Assembly: GCA_913061335.1 (NCBI GenBank)
Contig: CAJXTP010000082.1
Location: forward strand, 1 to 11,019
Direction of reading: 5' to 3'
From: an uncultured Loktanella sp.
GTDB taxonomy: Bacteria > Pseudomonadota > Alphaproteobacteria > Rhodobacterales > Rhodobacteraceae
DNA length: 11,019 nt
Shown here: positions 1 to 7,039 of the stretch, piece by piece
Layout of the letters: the number at the start of each line of letters is the position of its first letter
Numbering within the stretch: position 1 is the first letter of the stretch
Made by a program: the position numbers and the translations under genes
The notes under the pieces: generated by a model
The model's input: only the letters and a program-made list of their open reading frames with translations
The model's database searches: none
Told to the model about the DNA's origin: nothing

Positions 1-46
1 AGATGTAGAGAGGTCTCGTGGGCTCGGAGATGTGTATAAGAGACAG
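1..46 (+). other. Illumina/Nextera adapter left on the contig end (not genomic)
   Basis: Bases 13-46 match the Nextera read-2 transposon-end adapter over its full 34 nt: a GTCTCGTGGGCTCGG part followed by the 19-bp Tn5 mosaic end, AGATGTGTATAAGAGACAG. Bases 1-4 (AGAT) fit the 3' end of the P7 primer. Bases 5-12 (GTAGAGAG) sit exactly where the i7 index belongs and, from memory, equal the Nextera N707 index. This stretch is a library-construction remnant that was assembled into the contig. Genomic sequence begins at base 47. It should be trimmed and not read as a mobile element. Confidence 0.97.
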
Positions 47-405
47 TTCCATTACAGGGCGACGGCGCCATGCGCCTGACTACTGCACGGTATTACACCC
101 CGTCAGGTCGGTCCATTCAAGCCTTGGGAATTTCTCCGGACATCATCGTTGAACAGCCGCGGGCCCGTCCGTCCGATGAAGAAGAGGAAGAGGCAACAGG
201 TTTCCGGTCTGAGGCCGATCTGCGAGGGTCTTTGGACAACGACAGTCTGACCGAAGACGAAATCCGCCAGATTGAAGAAGACCGCGACCGTGCCCAAGCC
301 GCTGCTGAATTGCGTGAAGATGACTATCAACTGGCCTATGCGATCGATATTCTTAAGGGGTTGAACGCGCTTGGACCGCGACCGGTTAGCGCTGACGACA
401 ACTAA
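47..405 (+). CDS. ctpA: C-terminal part of CtpA-type S41 carboxy-terminal processing protease (5' truncated)
   Basis: This is the last ~119 codons of a periplasmic C-terminal processing serine protease (peptidase family S41A), which trims proteins at their C-terminus during envelope maintenance. The frame is open from the adapter junction and reads PLQGDGAMRLTTARYYTPSG, then RSIQ. That block is the highly conserved segment just after the catalytic lysine region in CtpA/Prc proteins. The catalytic Ser and Lys and the PDZ domain lie upstream and are missing. The ATG at 70 is an internal methionine, not the start. The remaining tail is acidic, with a DEEEEE run near protein positions 45-50 and several Glu/Asp-rich stretches, as is common in alphaproteobacterial CtpA tails. 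The TAA stop at 403-405 is followed by a strong terminator. The family call is firm; the truncation is technical, not a pseudogene. Confidence 0.9.
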
Positions 406-423
406 ATCCGCTAACAAAACGCC

Positions 424-460
424 AAAAGGCCCCGCAAGGTTTGGACCTGCGGGGCCTTTT
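424..460. terminator. Bidirectional Rho-independent terminator between convergent genes
   Basis: A perfect 13-bp inverted repeat (AAAAGGCCCCGCA at 424-436 against TGCGGGGCCTTTT at 448-460) is extended by an inner GGT/ACC pairing (438-440 with 445-447) around a TTGG loop. The GC-rich core is flanked by A4 on one side and T4 on the other, so both transcripts would end in a U-run. It lies 18 nt past the ctpA stop and 13 nt past the stop of the convergent 814-residue flavoprotein, so it can serve both. Confidence 0.92.
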
Positions 461-473
461 GTTGGCTATTTCG

Positions 474-2918
474 TTACGCTTTGACGCGTTCTGATTTTGG
501 GTCATAGAACGGCTTAAGGCTCGCCTCTGCCTTGACCCGCATGCCCATGACATCGATTTCATAGGTTGATGCCAAGACCTCGGCCACGGTTTCACCCTTA
601 CACGGTACGTAGCCCATGCCCATCGCGGCGCCCACATGGTGACCGTAAACGCCCGACGACAGGTAGCCAACGACTTCGCCGTCGCGCATAACAGGTTCAT
701 TATGATACAAAAGCGGCTCTGGATCGGTCAGTTTGAATTGGACCAAGCGGCTATTCAGACCTTCATCCTTTTTGCGCAGAACTGCATCGCGTCCGATAAA
801 TGCGGGCTTGTCAGTTTTCACTGCAAACCCAAGCCCAGCCTCTAACACGTGATCCTCTGAGGTGATGTCGTGACCAAAGTGCCGAAACCCTTTTTCGATC
901 CGGCCCGCGTCCATCATATGCATGCCGCACAGCTTAACGCCCATGTCTTGGCCCGCCGCGTGCAGCGCTTCAAACGCATGTGCGGCCATGTCGGATGATA
1001 CGTACACTTCCCAGCCCAGTTCGCCCACGTAAGTCACGCGGTGCACACGCGCCATGCCCATGCCCAGTTCGATCTCTTGCGCAGTGCCAAACGGATTTAC
1101 GTCGTTGGAGAAATCGTTAGGCGACACGGCTTGCAGCAATTTGCGCGCATTCGGACCCATGACTGCAATCACACCTTCGCCAGCAGTGACATCGGTGATA
1201 ACAACGTTGTGGTCACCGATATTGCGCTGCAACCAGACCTGATCAGCCAGACGTGTGGCCGCTGGGGTCACGACAAGGAACGCCGTTTCTGACAGCCGCG
1301 TGACAGTCACATCCGCCTCGATCCCTGCTTTGTTGTTCAGGAATTGCGTGTAGACGATTTTACCGATCGGCACTTCGTACTGACCGCCGCCGACGTTGTT
1401 CATAAACGCGACGGCATCGCGCCCTTCGACACGGATTTTGCCAAACGACGACATGTCGTACATGCCGACATTGGTCCGCACCGCATCCAATTCGGCCGCG
1501 ACGTTGCCAAAGAAATTCTGACGTTTCCATGAGTATTCGTATTCCGGCGCCTGCCCTTGATTCGCAAACCAGTTGGCCCGCTCCCAACCTGCCAATTCGC
1601 CCATCACGGCGCCTTCATCCAGCAGATGCTGGTGGAACGGCGTACGACGAATGCCCCGCGCTGTCGCCTTTTGGCGGAACGGAAAATGGTCGGCGTAAAG
1701 CAAGCCTAGCGTTTCTTTGGACCGCTCAAACAGGTAATGTTTGTTGCCTTGGAACGGCTGCATTCGGCTGATGTCCACATCGCCCAGATCATACGGCTTT
1801 TCACCTGCATCCATCCATACCGCAAGCGCTTGACCCGCGCCCCCGGCCGATTGAATTCCGATCGAATTGAAACCAGCAGCGACCCAAACATTGTCCATTT
1901 CTGGCGCAAGACCAAGGTGGTAGGCATCATCAGGCGTGAACGATTCCGGTCCGTTAAAGAACGTGTGGATTCCCGCCTCTGCTAACATCGGCATCCGGTT
2001 GACGGCTTGTTCCAAGATCGGTTCAAAATGGTCGAAATCTTCGGGGAGTTGGTCGAACTCGAAGTCCTTAGGGATCCCATCCATCGCCCACGGCTTTGCG
2101 TTGGGCTCAAATGCACCTAGCAGGATTTTTCCCGCATCTTCTTTGTAATACGCGCATTCATCTGGGACGCGTAGAACTGGCATTTGGGTCAGCCCTTTAA
2201 TCGCTTCGGTCACAATATAGAAATGTTCGCAAGCATGCAGTGGCACGTTGACGCCAGCCATGCGACCAACCTCGTGGCCCCACATGCCGCCGCAGTTCAC
2301 AATCATATCGCAGTCGATTGTGCCGGTCTCGGTGCCGTTGTTCCAATCCACGGATTTCACCCGACGGCCATCGCGATTGATCTTGGTCACGGCGGTCCGT
2401 TCAATCACTTGAGCACCGTTTTGACGCGCCCCTTTGGCCAAAGCCAACGTGATGTTTGCAGGGTCGCCCTGCCCGTCCAGCGGCAGGTAAACGCCGGCAG
2501 TTACACCGTCGATATTCAGATGCTCGTAGCGTTCTTTGACTTCTTTGGGGCTGATTTCCTCGACTTCGACGCCAAATGCGCGGGCCATTGCCGCTTGGCG
2601 GAAAATCTCTTCTTTGCGTTCTTGCGTAAGGGCCGCGGTGATCGACCCCACCCGTTTGAACCCAGTCGCCACGCCTGTTTCTGCTTCCAAATTGCCGTAC
2701 AGCTCTTGCGAATATTTTGCGAGCTTGGTCATGTTTGCCGTCGCACGCAGCTGCGCGATTAAGCCTGCCGCATGCCATGTTGTTCCAGACGTCAGCTGTT
2801 TACGTTCCAGCAGCACAACATCTTTCCAGCCCAGTTTGGCCAAGTGATACGCGACAGAACACCCAATAACGCCGCCGCCAATAATGACGACGCGAGCAGA
2901 GGTAGGGACATTGGCCAT
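474..2918 (-). CDS. FAD-dependent dimethylglycine/sarcosine dehydrogenase-type demethylase with GcvT domain (814 aa)
   Basis: Predicted cytosolic flavoprotein that oxidatively removes an N-methyl group and hands it to tetrahydrofolate. The N-terminal DAO-type oxidoreductase domain (about 8-390) opens with the Rossmann motif GGGVIG (14-19). It carries LTSGTTWHAAG (42-52), whose His49 matches the histidine that binds FAD covalently in dimethylglycine and sarcosine dehydrogenases. The C-terminal half (about 430-810) is a GcvT/GcvT-C folate domain with GWERANWF (444-451) and GELGWE (632-637). Length fits the bacterial and mitochondrial DMGDH/SARDH family, with no signal peptide. The start chosen is the ATG at 2918: AAGGA at 2931-2927 gives 8-nt spacing, and this Shine-Dalgarno sequence overlaps the stop codon of the upstream bmt gene, implying coupled translation. 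An upstream in-frame ATG at 2948 lies inside bmt and is unlikely. It is the last gene of the operon. Whether dimethylglycine or sarcosine is preferred cannot be read from the sequence; methylaminobutanoate oxidase is a possible alternative. Confidence 0.88.
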   Translation of the reverse strand: MANVPTSARVVIIGGGVIGCSVAYHLAKLGWKDVVLLERKQLTSGTTWHAAGLIAQLRATANMTKLAKYSQELYGNLEAETGVATGFKRVGSITAALTQERKEEIFRQAAMARAFGVEVEEISPKEVKERYEHLNIDGVTAGVYLPLDGQGDPANITLALAKGARQNGAQVIERTAVTKINRDGRRVKSVDWNNGTETGTIDCDMIVNCGGMWGHEVGRMAGVNVPLHACEHFYIVTEAIKGLTQMPVLRVPDECAYYKEDAGKILLGAFEPNAKPWAMDGIPKDFEFDQLPEDFDHFEPILEQAVNRMPMLAEAGIHTFFNGPESFTPDDAYHLGLAPEMDNVWVAAGFNSIGIQSAGGAGQALAVWMDAGEKPYDLGDVDISRMQPFQGNKHYLFERSKETLGLLYADHFPFRQKATARGIRRTPFHQHLLDEGAVMGELAGWERANWFANQGQAPEYEYSWKRQNFFGNVAAELDAVRTNVGMYDMSSFGKIRVEGRDAVAFMNNVGGGQYEVPIGKIVYTQFLNNKAGIEADVTVTRLSETAFLVVTPAATRLADQVWLQRNIGDHNVVITDVTAGEGVIAVMGPNARKLLQAVSPNDFSNDVNPFGTAQEIELGMGMARVHRVTYVGELGWEVYVSSDMAAHAFEALHAAGQDMGVKLCGMHMMDAGRIEKGFRHFGHDITSEDHVLEAGLGFAVKTDKPAFIGRDAVLRKKDEGLNSRLVQFKLTDPEPLLYHNEPVMRDGEVVGYLSSGVYGHHVGAAMGMGYVPCKGETVAEVLASTYEIDVMGMRVKAEASLKPFYDPKSERVKA

Positions 2919-2929
2919 GACAGTTTTCC

Positions 2930-3796
2930 TTATTTGAAACGCGCACAAAGCGCGGCAATATGAATGGGGCCTACCTCGCAGCAGCCGCCAACGACGGTGG
3001 CCCCCGCGTCAACCCAAAGTTGAGCAAAATCTGCGTAACGCGCTGGTCCAAGGTCAGTGCGCGCCTTAAGCACGTCAACGGTCGCACCGATATGATCAAA
3101 GTTATCTGCGATGCCAGTGAACCCGTTGGCATATGCACCGACCGTCACGCCCGAACCTGCCAGCAGCGGAATCGCTTGACTGACGGCTTCGGGCAATGAA
3201 CAGTTGATCAAAACGACCTGCGGTTTGAATTCTGCGATCAGTGGAATGATGTCTGTAATCGCTTCGCCCGACCGCAGTTTTGTCCCGTCAGCGTCATCGA
3301 CAGACAGTGACAACCAGATAGGCTTACCTGTCACGCCTGCACCCATAAGCCCGCCACGGGCCTGAACGACGGACGACATTGTTTCTAGGATATGCGCGTC
3401 AACAAACGGGGCATGAACATGGGCCAAGTGGGCGTAGACTTCGGCGGCCTGAACGGCAGGCGGGCATTTGTCAGGTTGATATGAAAACCCTTGCGGACCA
3501 AGCGCCCCAAGCACCAAACCGCTGCCATGTGCGTCACGCGACTGGCAAGCCAATTCACAGGCCAACACAGCGAGCCGGTCCAACTGGTCACCGATGCCGT
3601 GCGTGTCCAACCGATCCGGCAGAACGGAATAACTGTTGGTTGTCGCAACTTCTGCGCCTGCGGCAAAATAGGTATCATGCACATCGCGCACCATTTGAGG
3701 GTCATCCAACAACGCCTGAATAGACCAAAGCTCAGTTGCTTTGCCCGCGCGCGCGATCAACTCTTGGCCCATTCCACCATCAAGTATCGTGATCAT
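2930..3796 (-). CDS. bmt: Betaine-homocysteine S-methyltransferase-like protein
   Basis: A 288-residue zinc-dependent homocysteine S-methyltransferase. In context it most likely converts glycine betaine plus homocysteine to dimethylglycine plus methionine in the cytosol. The TIM-barrel family signature is complete: DGGMG at 6-10 on the first strand, the first zinc cysteine in LINCS (Cys199), and the GGCC pair near the C-terminus (Cys272, Cys273). It has the short single-domain form found in bacteria, without the extra oligomerisation tail of animal BHMT. Start ATG at 3796 is preceded by AAGGG (3808-3804) with 7-nt spacing. It lies between two dimethylglycine/sarcosine dehydrogenase-like genes, 64 nt after the first and 11 nt before the second. 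That supports betaine as methyl donor over S-methylmethionine (MmuM-type), but the family alone does not settle the donor; DMSP is another possibility in marine bacteria. Confidence 0.85.
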   Translation of the reverse strand: MITILDGGMGQELIARAGKATELWSIQALLDDPQMVRDVHDTYFAAGAEVATTNSYSVLPDRLDTHGIGDQLDRLAVLACELACQSRDAHGSGLVLGALGPQGFSYQPDKCPPAVQAAEVYAHLAHVHAPFVDAHILETMSSVVQARGGLMGAGVTGKPIWLSLSVDDADGTKLRSGEAITDIIPLIAEFKPQVVLINCSLPEAVSQAIPLLAGSGVTVGAYANGFTGIADNFDHIGATVDVLKARTDLGPARYADFAQLWVDAGATVVGGCCEVGPIHIAALCARFK

Positions 3797-3860
3797 TCGG
3801 TAACCCTTATGTCTTCGCTATCCCCTATCATTTTCACGAAGGGCTCATGTCTAATTGGCA

Positions 3861-6311
3861 CTATGCCCGAATGCGTGCGTTTTTGGCGTCCCACAATGGC
3901 ACGTCTTCTTGCACAGTTGCGGCGATGTCTTGGCCGAAGATGTTCACGATGACTTTGGTTCCTGCGACGGCCAGATCAGACCGGATCATCGCCAGTGCGA
4001 TCGACTTATTCACACGGTAGCCATACGCGCCCGATGTGGTTTCGCCGACGACTTTGCCATCATACAGAACGGTCGACATGTAGGGCGCATCTGCGTCGCA
4101 GTCTTCGTCCATCACAAGCGTCGCGAACCGCTTTTTGCTGCCTTGCTGCTTTTCAGCCAACAACGCCGCTTTGCCACGGAAGTCTTGGGGTTTGTCGAAC
4201 TTGATGAACCGTTCCACGCCGCCTTCGAGCAGGGAATAATCTGTGGTCAGATCGCCCTTCCACGCGCGGTAGCCTTTTTCGATCCGCAAGGAATTCAGCG
4301 CGTACATGCCAAATGGGACGGCACCGGCACCCAACACCGCATCATAAAGCGCCGGCATATTGGCGTTCGTCGCATGGATTTCCCAACCTAATTCCCCAGC
4401 AAATGACACGCGCGCAAGCGCACAATCCACACCCGCTACCTTGGCAATTTGATGGGTCAACCAACCAAGCGATAGGTCGGCGTCTGTGCCCAGCACTGTG
4501 AACAAATCGCGTGCTTTGGGACCAGTGACGATCAGAGTGGAAAACTCAGTTGTGTGATCTGTCAGGCTTAAGCTGGCAGGCAAGCTATCACGCAGTACTT
4601 CAAAATCGTGCCATTGCGCACTGGCGGCGGTGATCAAGGTGAACTTGTCTTCACCGTGGCGCATCACAGACATCTCAGTCAAAATCCGGCCACGGTTGTC
4701 TGCGAAATATGCGAGGTTCATGCGCCCGATTTTTGGCAATGCGCCAGCGATCATACCGCGCAGCCATTCGGCGGCACCGTCACCCGATAGATTGAACCTT
4801 GAGAATCCTGGCAGGTCGAGAACGCCAACGCTGTCGCGCACCGCTTCGCATTCAGTTTTGATGCGCTGCTGCCACGGGCCGCTGCGGCCCCATGTATGGG
4901 TAGATTCTTCGGATGTATCGTCGCCGTCTTTGGCAAACCAATTGGCCCGTTCCCAGCCATTAAACGCGCCCATGACACCGCCCAATTCACGCACTTTTGC
5001 GTCGACTGGTGACAGTTTTTTGTCACGTGCGGCAGGCCATTCATGTTGCGGAAAATGCATGGCGTATTCGTGGCCGTAAACTTCCATGGCTTTGCGGTCA
5101 CAATAATCCTGATCGGTATAGTCAGTGTAACGGCGCGGATCGACGGCCCACATATCCCATTCGGTTTCGCCCTCAGTGATCCATTCGGCCATCACCTTAC
5201 CAGCGCCTCCACCTTGGGTGATGCCAAAGGTGAACACGCACGCCTCATAAGCATTCGGCACGCCGGGCATTGGCCCCATCAGCGGCAAACCGTCAGGCGC
5301 ATATGGGATCGGGCCGTTGATGACACGGCCAACGCCACTGGTGCCAAGTATCGGCACACGCGCCATCGCATCCTCAATATACCATTCAAGACGCTCAAGA
5401 TCATCTGGGAACAGCTGAAAGCTAAAGTCTTCGGGCATCGGGTCGGTCGGGGTCATCCAGTGCCCCTTACAATTGCGCTCGTAGGGGCCAAGGTTTAGGC
5501 CGTTTTTATCCTGACGCAGGTAATAGGAGCTGTCGACATCACGTAGCAGTGGAACTTTGCGGCCTTCGGACTCGGTCCATTCCTTAAGCGCGGGAATTTC
5601 CTCGGTTAGGAAAAACTGGTGCGACATGGTGGCCATTGGCACGGTGCGCCCGCCGTAGGGCTTGAACCATTCACCAACGCGCTGCGCGTAATATCCGGCG
5701 GCGTTCACTACTTTTTCGCAGCGAATATCGCCCTTGTCCGTATGCACGATCCATTCGTTGCCATCACGGGTCACACCCGTGGCAGGGCAGAACCGTTCAA
5801 TGCGCGCGCCCAGCGCACGGGCGCCTTTGGCCAAGGCTTGGGTCAATTGTGCGGGATCAATGTCACCATCATCTGGGTCCCACATGCCGCCCACAAGGTC
5901 GTGTGTTTCAAGGAACGGATATGCCTCTTTCATGTCCTGATTTGACATCATGTCGATGTTCAGACCCTGATAGTTGGCCATCGCGCGGGCGCGTTCAAAT
6001 TCCTGCATTCGTTCATTGGAATGCGCAAGCCGGATGGACCCTGTGACGTGATAATTCATCGGATAGTCGACCTCGTCAGCCAACCCCGCATAAAGCCCCA
6101 GCGAATACCGCTGCATGTTCATGATCGCCCAGCTTGTGCTAAACGACGGGCAGTTGCCTGCGGCGTGCCACGTTGACCCTGCAGTCAATTCGTTCTTTTC
6201 CAGCAGAACACAATCGGTCCAACCCGCCAGCGCGAGATGGTAAAGCGTCGATACTCCGACGACACCGCCACCGATAATGACCACACGGGCCGTTGTTGGA
6301 AAATCGCTCAT
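3861..6311 (-). CDS. FAD-dependent dimethylglycine/sarcosine dehydrogenase-type demethylase with GcvT domain (816 aa)
   Basis: Diverged paralogue of the 814-residue protein encoded downstream in the same operon, with the same two-part architecture. The FAD domain (about 8-395) has GGGVVG (14-19) and LTAGSTWHAAG (42-52), with His49 as the predicted covalent-flavin residue. The folate-binding GcvT/GcvT-C half (about 445-808) has GWERANWF (452-459) and GELGWE (639-644). The start chosen is the ATG at 6311: AGGAG at 6324-6320 gives 8-nt spacing, and the protein then begins in register with its paralogue (M-x-x-x-P-T-x-ARVVIIGGG). The longer frame from 6425 would run into the regulator gene and is rejected. 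It lies 74 nt after the XRE-cupin gene and 64 nt before bmt. The residues after the flavin motif (NCPSFSTSW) differ strongly from the paralogue's (LIAQLRATA), so the substrate may differ. Dimethylglycine and sarcosine are the likely pair; which enzyme takes which is not determined. Confidence 0.88.
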   Translation of the reverse strand: MSDFPTTARVVIIGGGVVGVSTLYHLALAGWTDCVLLEKNELTAGSTWHAAGNCPSFSTSWAIMNMQRYSLGLYAGLADEVDYPMNYHVTGSIRLAHSNERMQEFERARAMANYQGLNIDMMSNQDMKEAYPFLETHDLVGGMWDPDDGDIDPAQLTQALAKGARALGARIERFCPATGVTRDGNEWIVHTDKGDIRCEKVVNAAGYYAQRVGEWFKPYGGRTVPMATMSHQFFLTEEIPALKEWTESEGRKVPLLRDVDSSYYLRQDKNGLNLGPYERNCKGHWMTPTDPMPEDFSFQLFPDDLERLEWYIEDAMARVPILGTSGVGRVINGPIPYAPDGLPLMGPMPGVPNAYEACVFTFGITQGGGAGKVMAEWITEGETEWDMWAVDPRRYTDYTDQDYCDRKAMEVYGHEYAMHFPQHEWPAARDKKLSPVDAKVRELGGVMGAFNGWERANWFAKDGDDTSEESTHTWGRSGPWQQRIKTECEAVRDSVGVLDLPGFSRFNLSGDGAAEWLRGMIAGALPKIGRMNLAYFADNRGRILTEMSVMRHGEDKFTLITAASAQWHDFEVLRDSLPASLSLTDHTTEFSTLIVTGPKARDLFTVLGTDADLSLGWLTHQIAKVAGVDCALARVSFAGELGWEIHATNANMPALYDAVLGAGAVPFGMYALNSLRIEKGYRAWKGDLTTDYSLLEGGVERFIKFDKPQDFRGKAALLAEKQQGSKKRFATLVMDEDCDADAPYMSTVLYDGKVVGETTSGAYGYRVNKSIALAMIRSDLAVAGTKVIVNIFGQDIAATVQEDVPLWDAKNARIRA

Positions 6312-6385
6312 GTGTCTTGCTCCTGTTACCGAACTTTGTCGGAATATTGTCAGTTCCGCCCAATCGGGGCATAATTTAATTCCCG

Positions 6386-6955
6386 TTAGTAAACAGGCGG
6401 TGCGATGACCCAGATTGCCATACAAGGCACATCATGGGGGTTGGCCCAGCGGTAATGCTGGCCACGAATGCGAAAACTATCGCCTGGGTTTAGCTGGAAA
6501 CGGGTGTCATCAATCCACAGATCAAGCTGACCGGATACGATGTAGCCAACTTCTTGGGTCGGACGGCAGACCGCTTGGGTCAGGGTCGCACCGGCCTCAA
6601 ATGTGGAATGCACAACCTCAAAGTCGTCGGTCAAGTCGGGCGAAAGTAGTTCCTCGACAAGACCCGCCTCGCGAGACCCGATCGGGCGGCGGGCGGTTTT
6701 GCGCACGATGAAACCTTCTTCGCCGACGGCTGCCGCCACGCGAAACAGGCTGGACACCGACACATCCAACATCCGCGCGAACGCCCGAAGATCGTCGATG
6801 CTTGGCTCTGAAATGTCACGCTCGACCTGACTAAGCCAGCCAACGGATTTGCCTAAATCATCTGCCATCGACGCAAGCGTCAAACCACGCGCCTTACGCA
6901 AGGCCCGTAAATCGGCGCCCAACGTGCGCACTTCGGCTGGCAGATTATGAAGCAT
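6386..6955 (-). CDS. XRE-family transcriptional regulator with C-terminal cupin domain
   Basis: A 189-residue regulator of the XRE-cupin class (same architecture as PuuR and SutR). An N-terminal lambda-repressor-like helix-turn-helix (about 11-70) contains LRALRKARGLTL, the recognition-helix region SVGWLSQVER and SEPSIDDLRAFARML. A C-terminal small beta-barrel cupin (about 115-186) ends in the typical LNPGDSFRIRGQHYRWANP stretch and probably senses a small ligand. The start ATG at 6955 has a modest GGAA Shine-Dalgarno sequence at 6964-6961 (5-nt spacing). It is the first gene of the co-directional block leading into the betaine/dimethylglycine enzymes, so it probably controls them and itself through the dyads just upstream. 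The ligand (betaine, dimethylglycine, sarcosine or methionine) is unknown. The cupin could instead be purely structural. Confidence 0.9.
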   Translation of the reverse strand: MLHNLPAEVRTLGADLRALRKARGLTLASMADDLGKSVGWLSQVERDISEPSIDDLRAFARMLDVSVSSLFRVAAAVGEEGFIVRKTARRPIGSREAGLVEELLSPDLTDDFEVVHSTFEAGATLTQAVCRPTQEVGYIVSGQLDLWIDDTRFQLNPGDSFRIRGQHYRWANPHDVPCMAIWVIAPPVY

Positions 6956-6963
6956 GGTGATTC

Positions 6964-6990
6964 CGTGAAAATTTGATCCCTGTTTTCACG
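6964..6990. promoter_or_regulatory. Inverted repeat, candidate operator 1 of the XRE-cupin regulator
   Basis: A perfect 8-bp inverted repeat: CGTGAAAA at 6964-6971 and TTTTCACG at 6983-6990, separated by 11 nt. It starts 9 nt upstream of the regulator's start codon and touches its ribosome-binding site. The position suits autorepression, either at the DNA level or, if transcribed, as an mRNA hairpin close to the Shine-Dalgarno sequence. That it binds this regulator is inference from position and symmetry. Confidence 0.6.
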
Positions 6991-7004
6991 ATGCCTCAGC
7001 AAAA

Positions 7005-7029
7005 ATGAAAAAGCAAAGAAAAATTTCAT
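7005..7029. promoter_or_regulatory. Inverted repeat, candidate operator 2 of the XRE-cupin regulator
   Basis: ATGAAA at 7005-7010 pairs with TTTCAT at 7024-7029 across 13 nt. Counted from TGAAA to TTTCA the element is 23 bp (7006-7028), exactly the length of the same core in the neighbouring dyad (6966-6988), and the two centres are 40 bp apart. Same ends, same length and tandem placement suggest paired binding sites. The region is AT-rich, so a chance match of this shorter repeat is possible. Confidence 0.45.
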
Positions 7030-7039
7030 ACACCTAGAT

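Noticed and set aside
28..46. 19-bp Tn5 mosaic end, could suggest a transposon insertion
   Set aside because: It is embedded in the full Nextera adapter with an index in front, at the very contig edge, so it comes from library preparation.
2184..2762. Plus-strand open frame of 192 codons
   Set aside because: It is antisense to the well-supported 814-residue flavoprotein, has no recognisable domain or good ribosome-binding site, and is a codon-bias shadow.
3831..3838. TTTTCACG half-site before bmt, as a third operator
   Set aside because: No matching CGTGAAAA arm is found at the expected spacing, so it is only a single half-site and may be chance.
3813..3841. CTTCG/CGAAG inverted repeat in the gap before bmt
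   Set aside because: A 5-bp stem with a 19-nt loop is weak and has no terminator or riboswitch features.
6358..6370. GCCC/GGGC inverted repeat between regulator and 816-residue gene, as terminator
   Set aside because: The stem is only 4 bp and no U-run follows on the coding strand.
6312..6425. N-terminal extension of the 816-residue flavoprotein
   Set aside because: The extension overlaps the regulator's 3' end, lacks family similarity, and the ATG at 6311 has a clear AGGAG and aligns with the paralogue's start.
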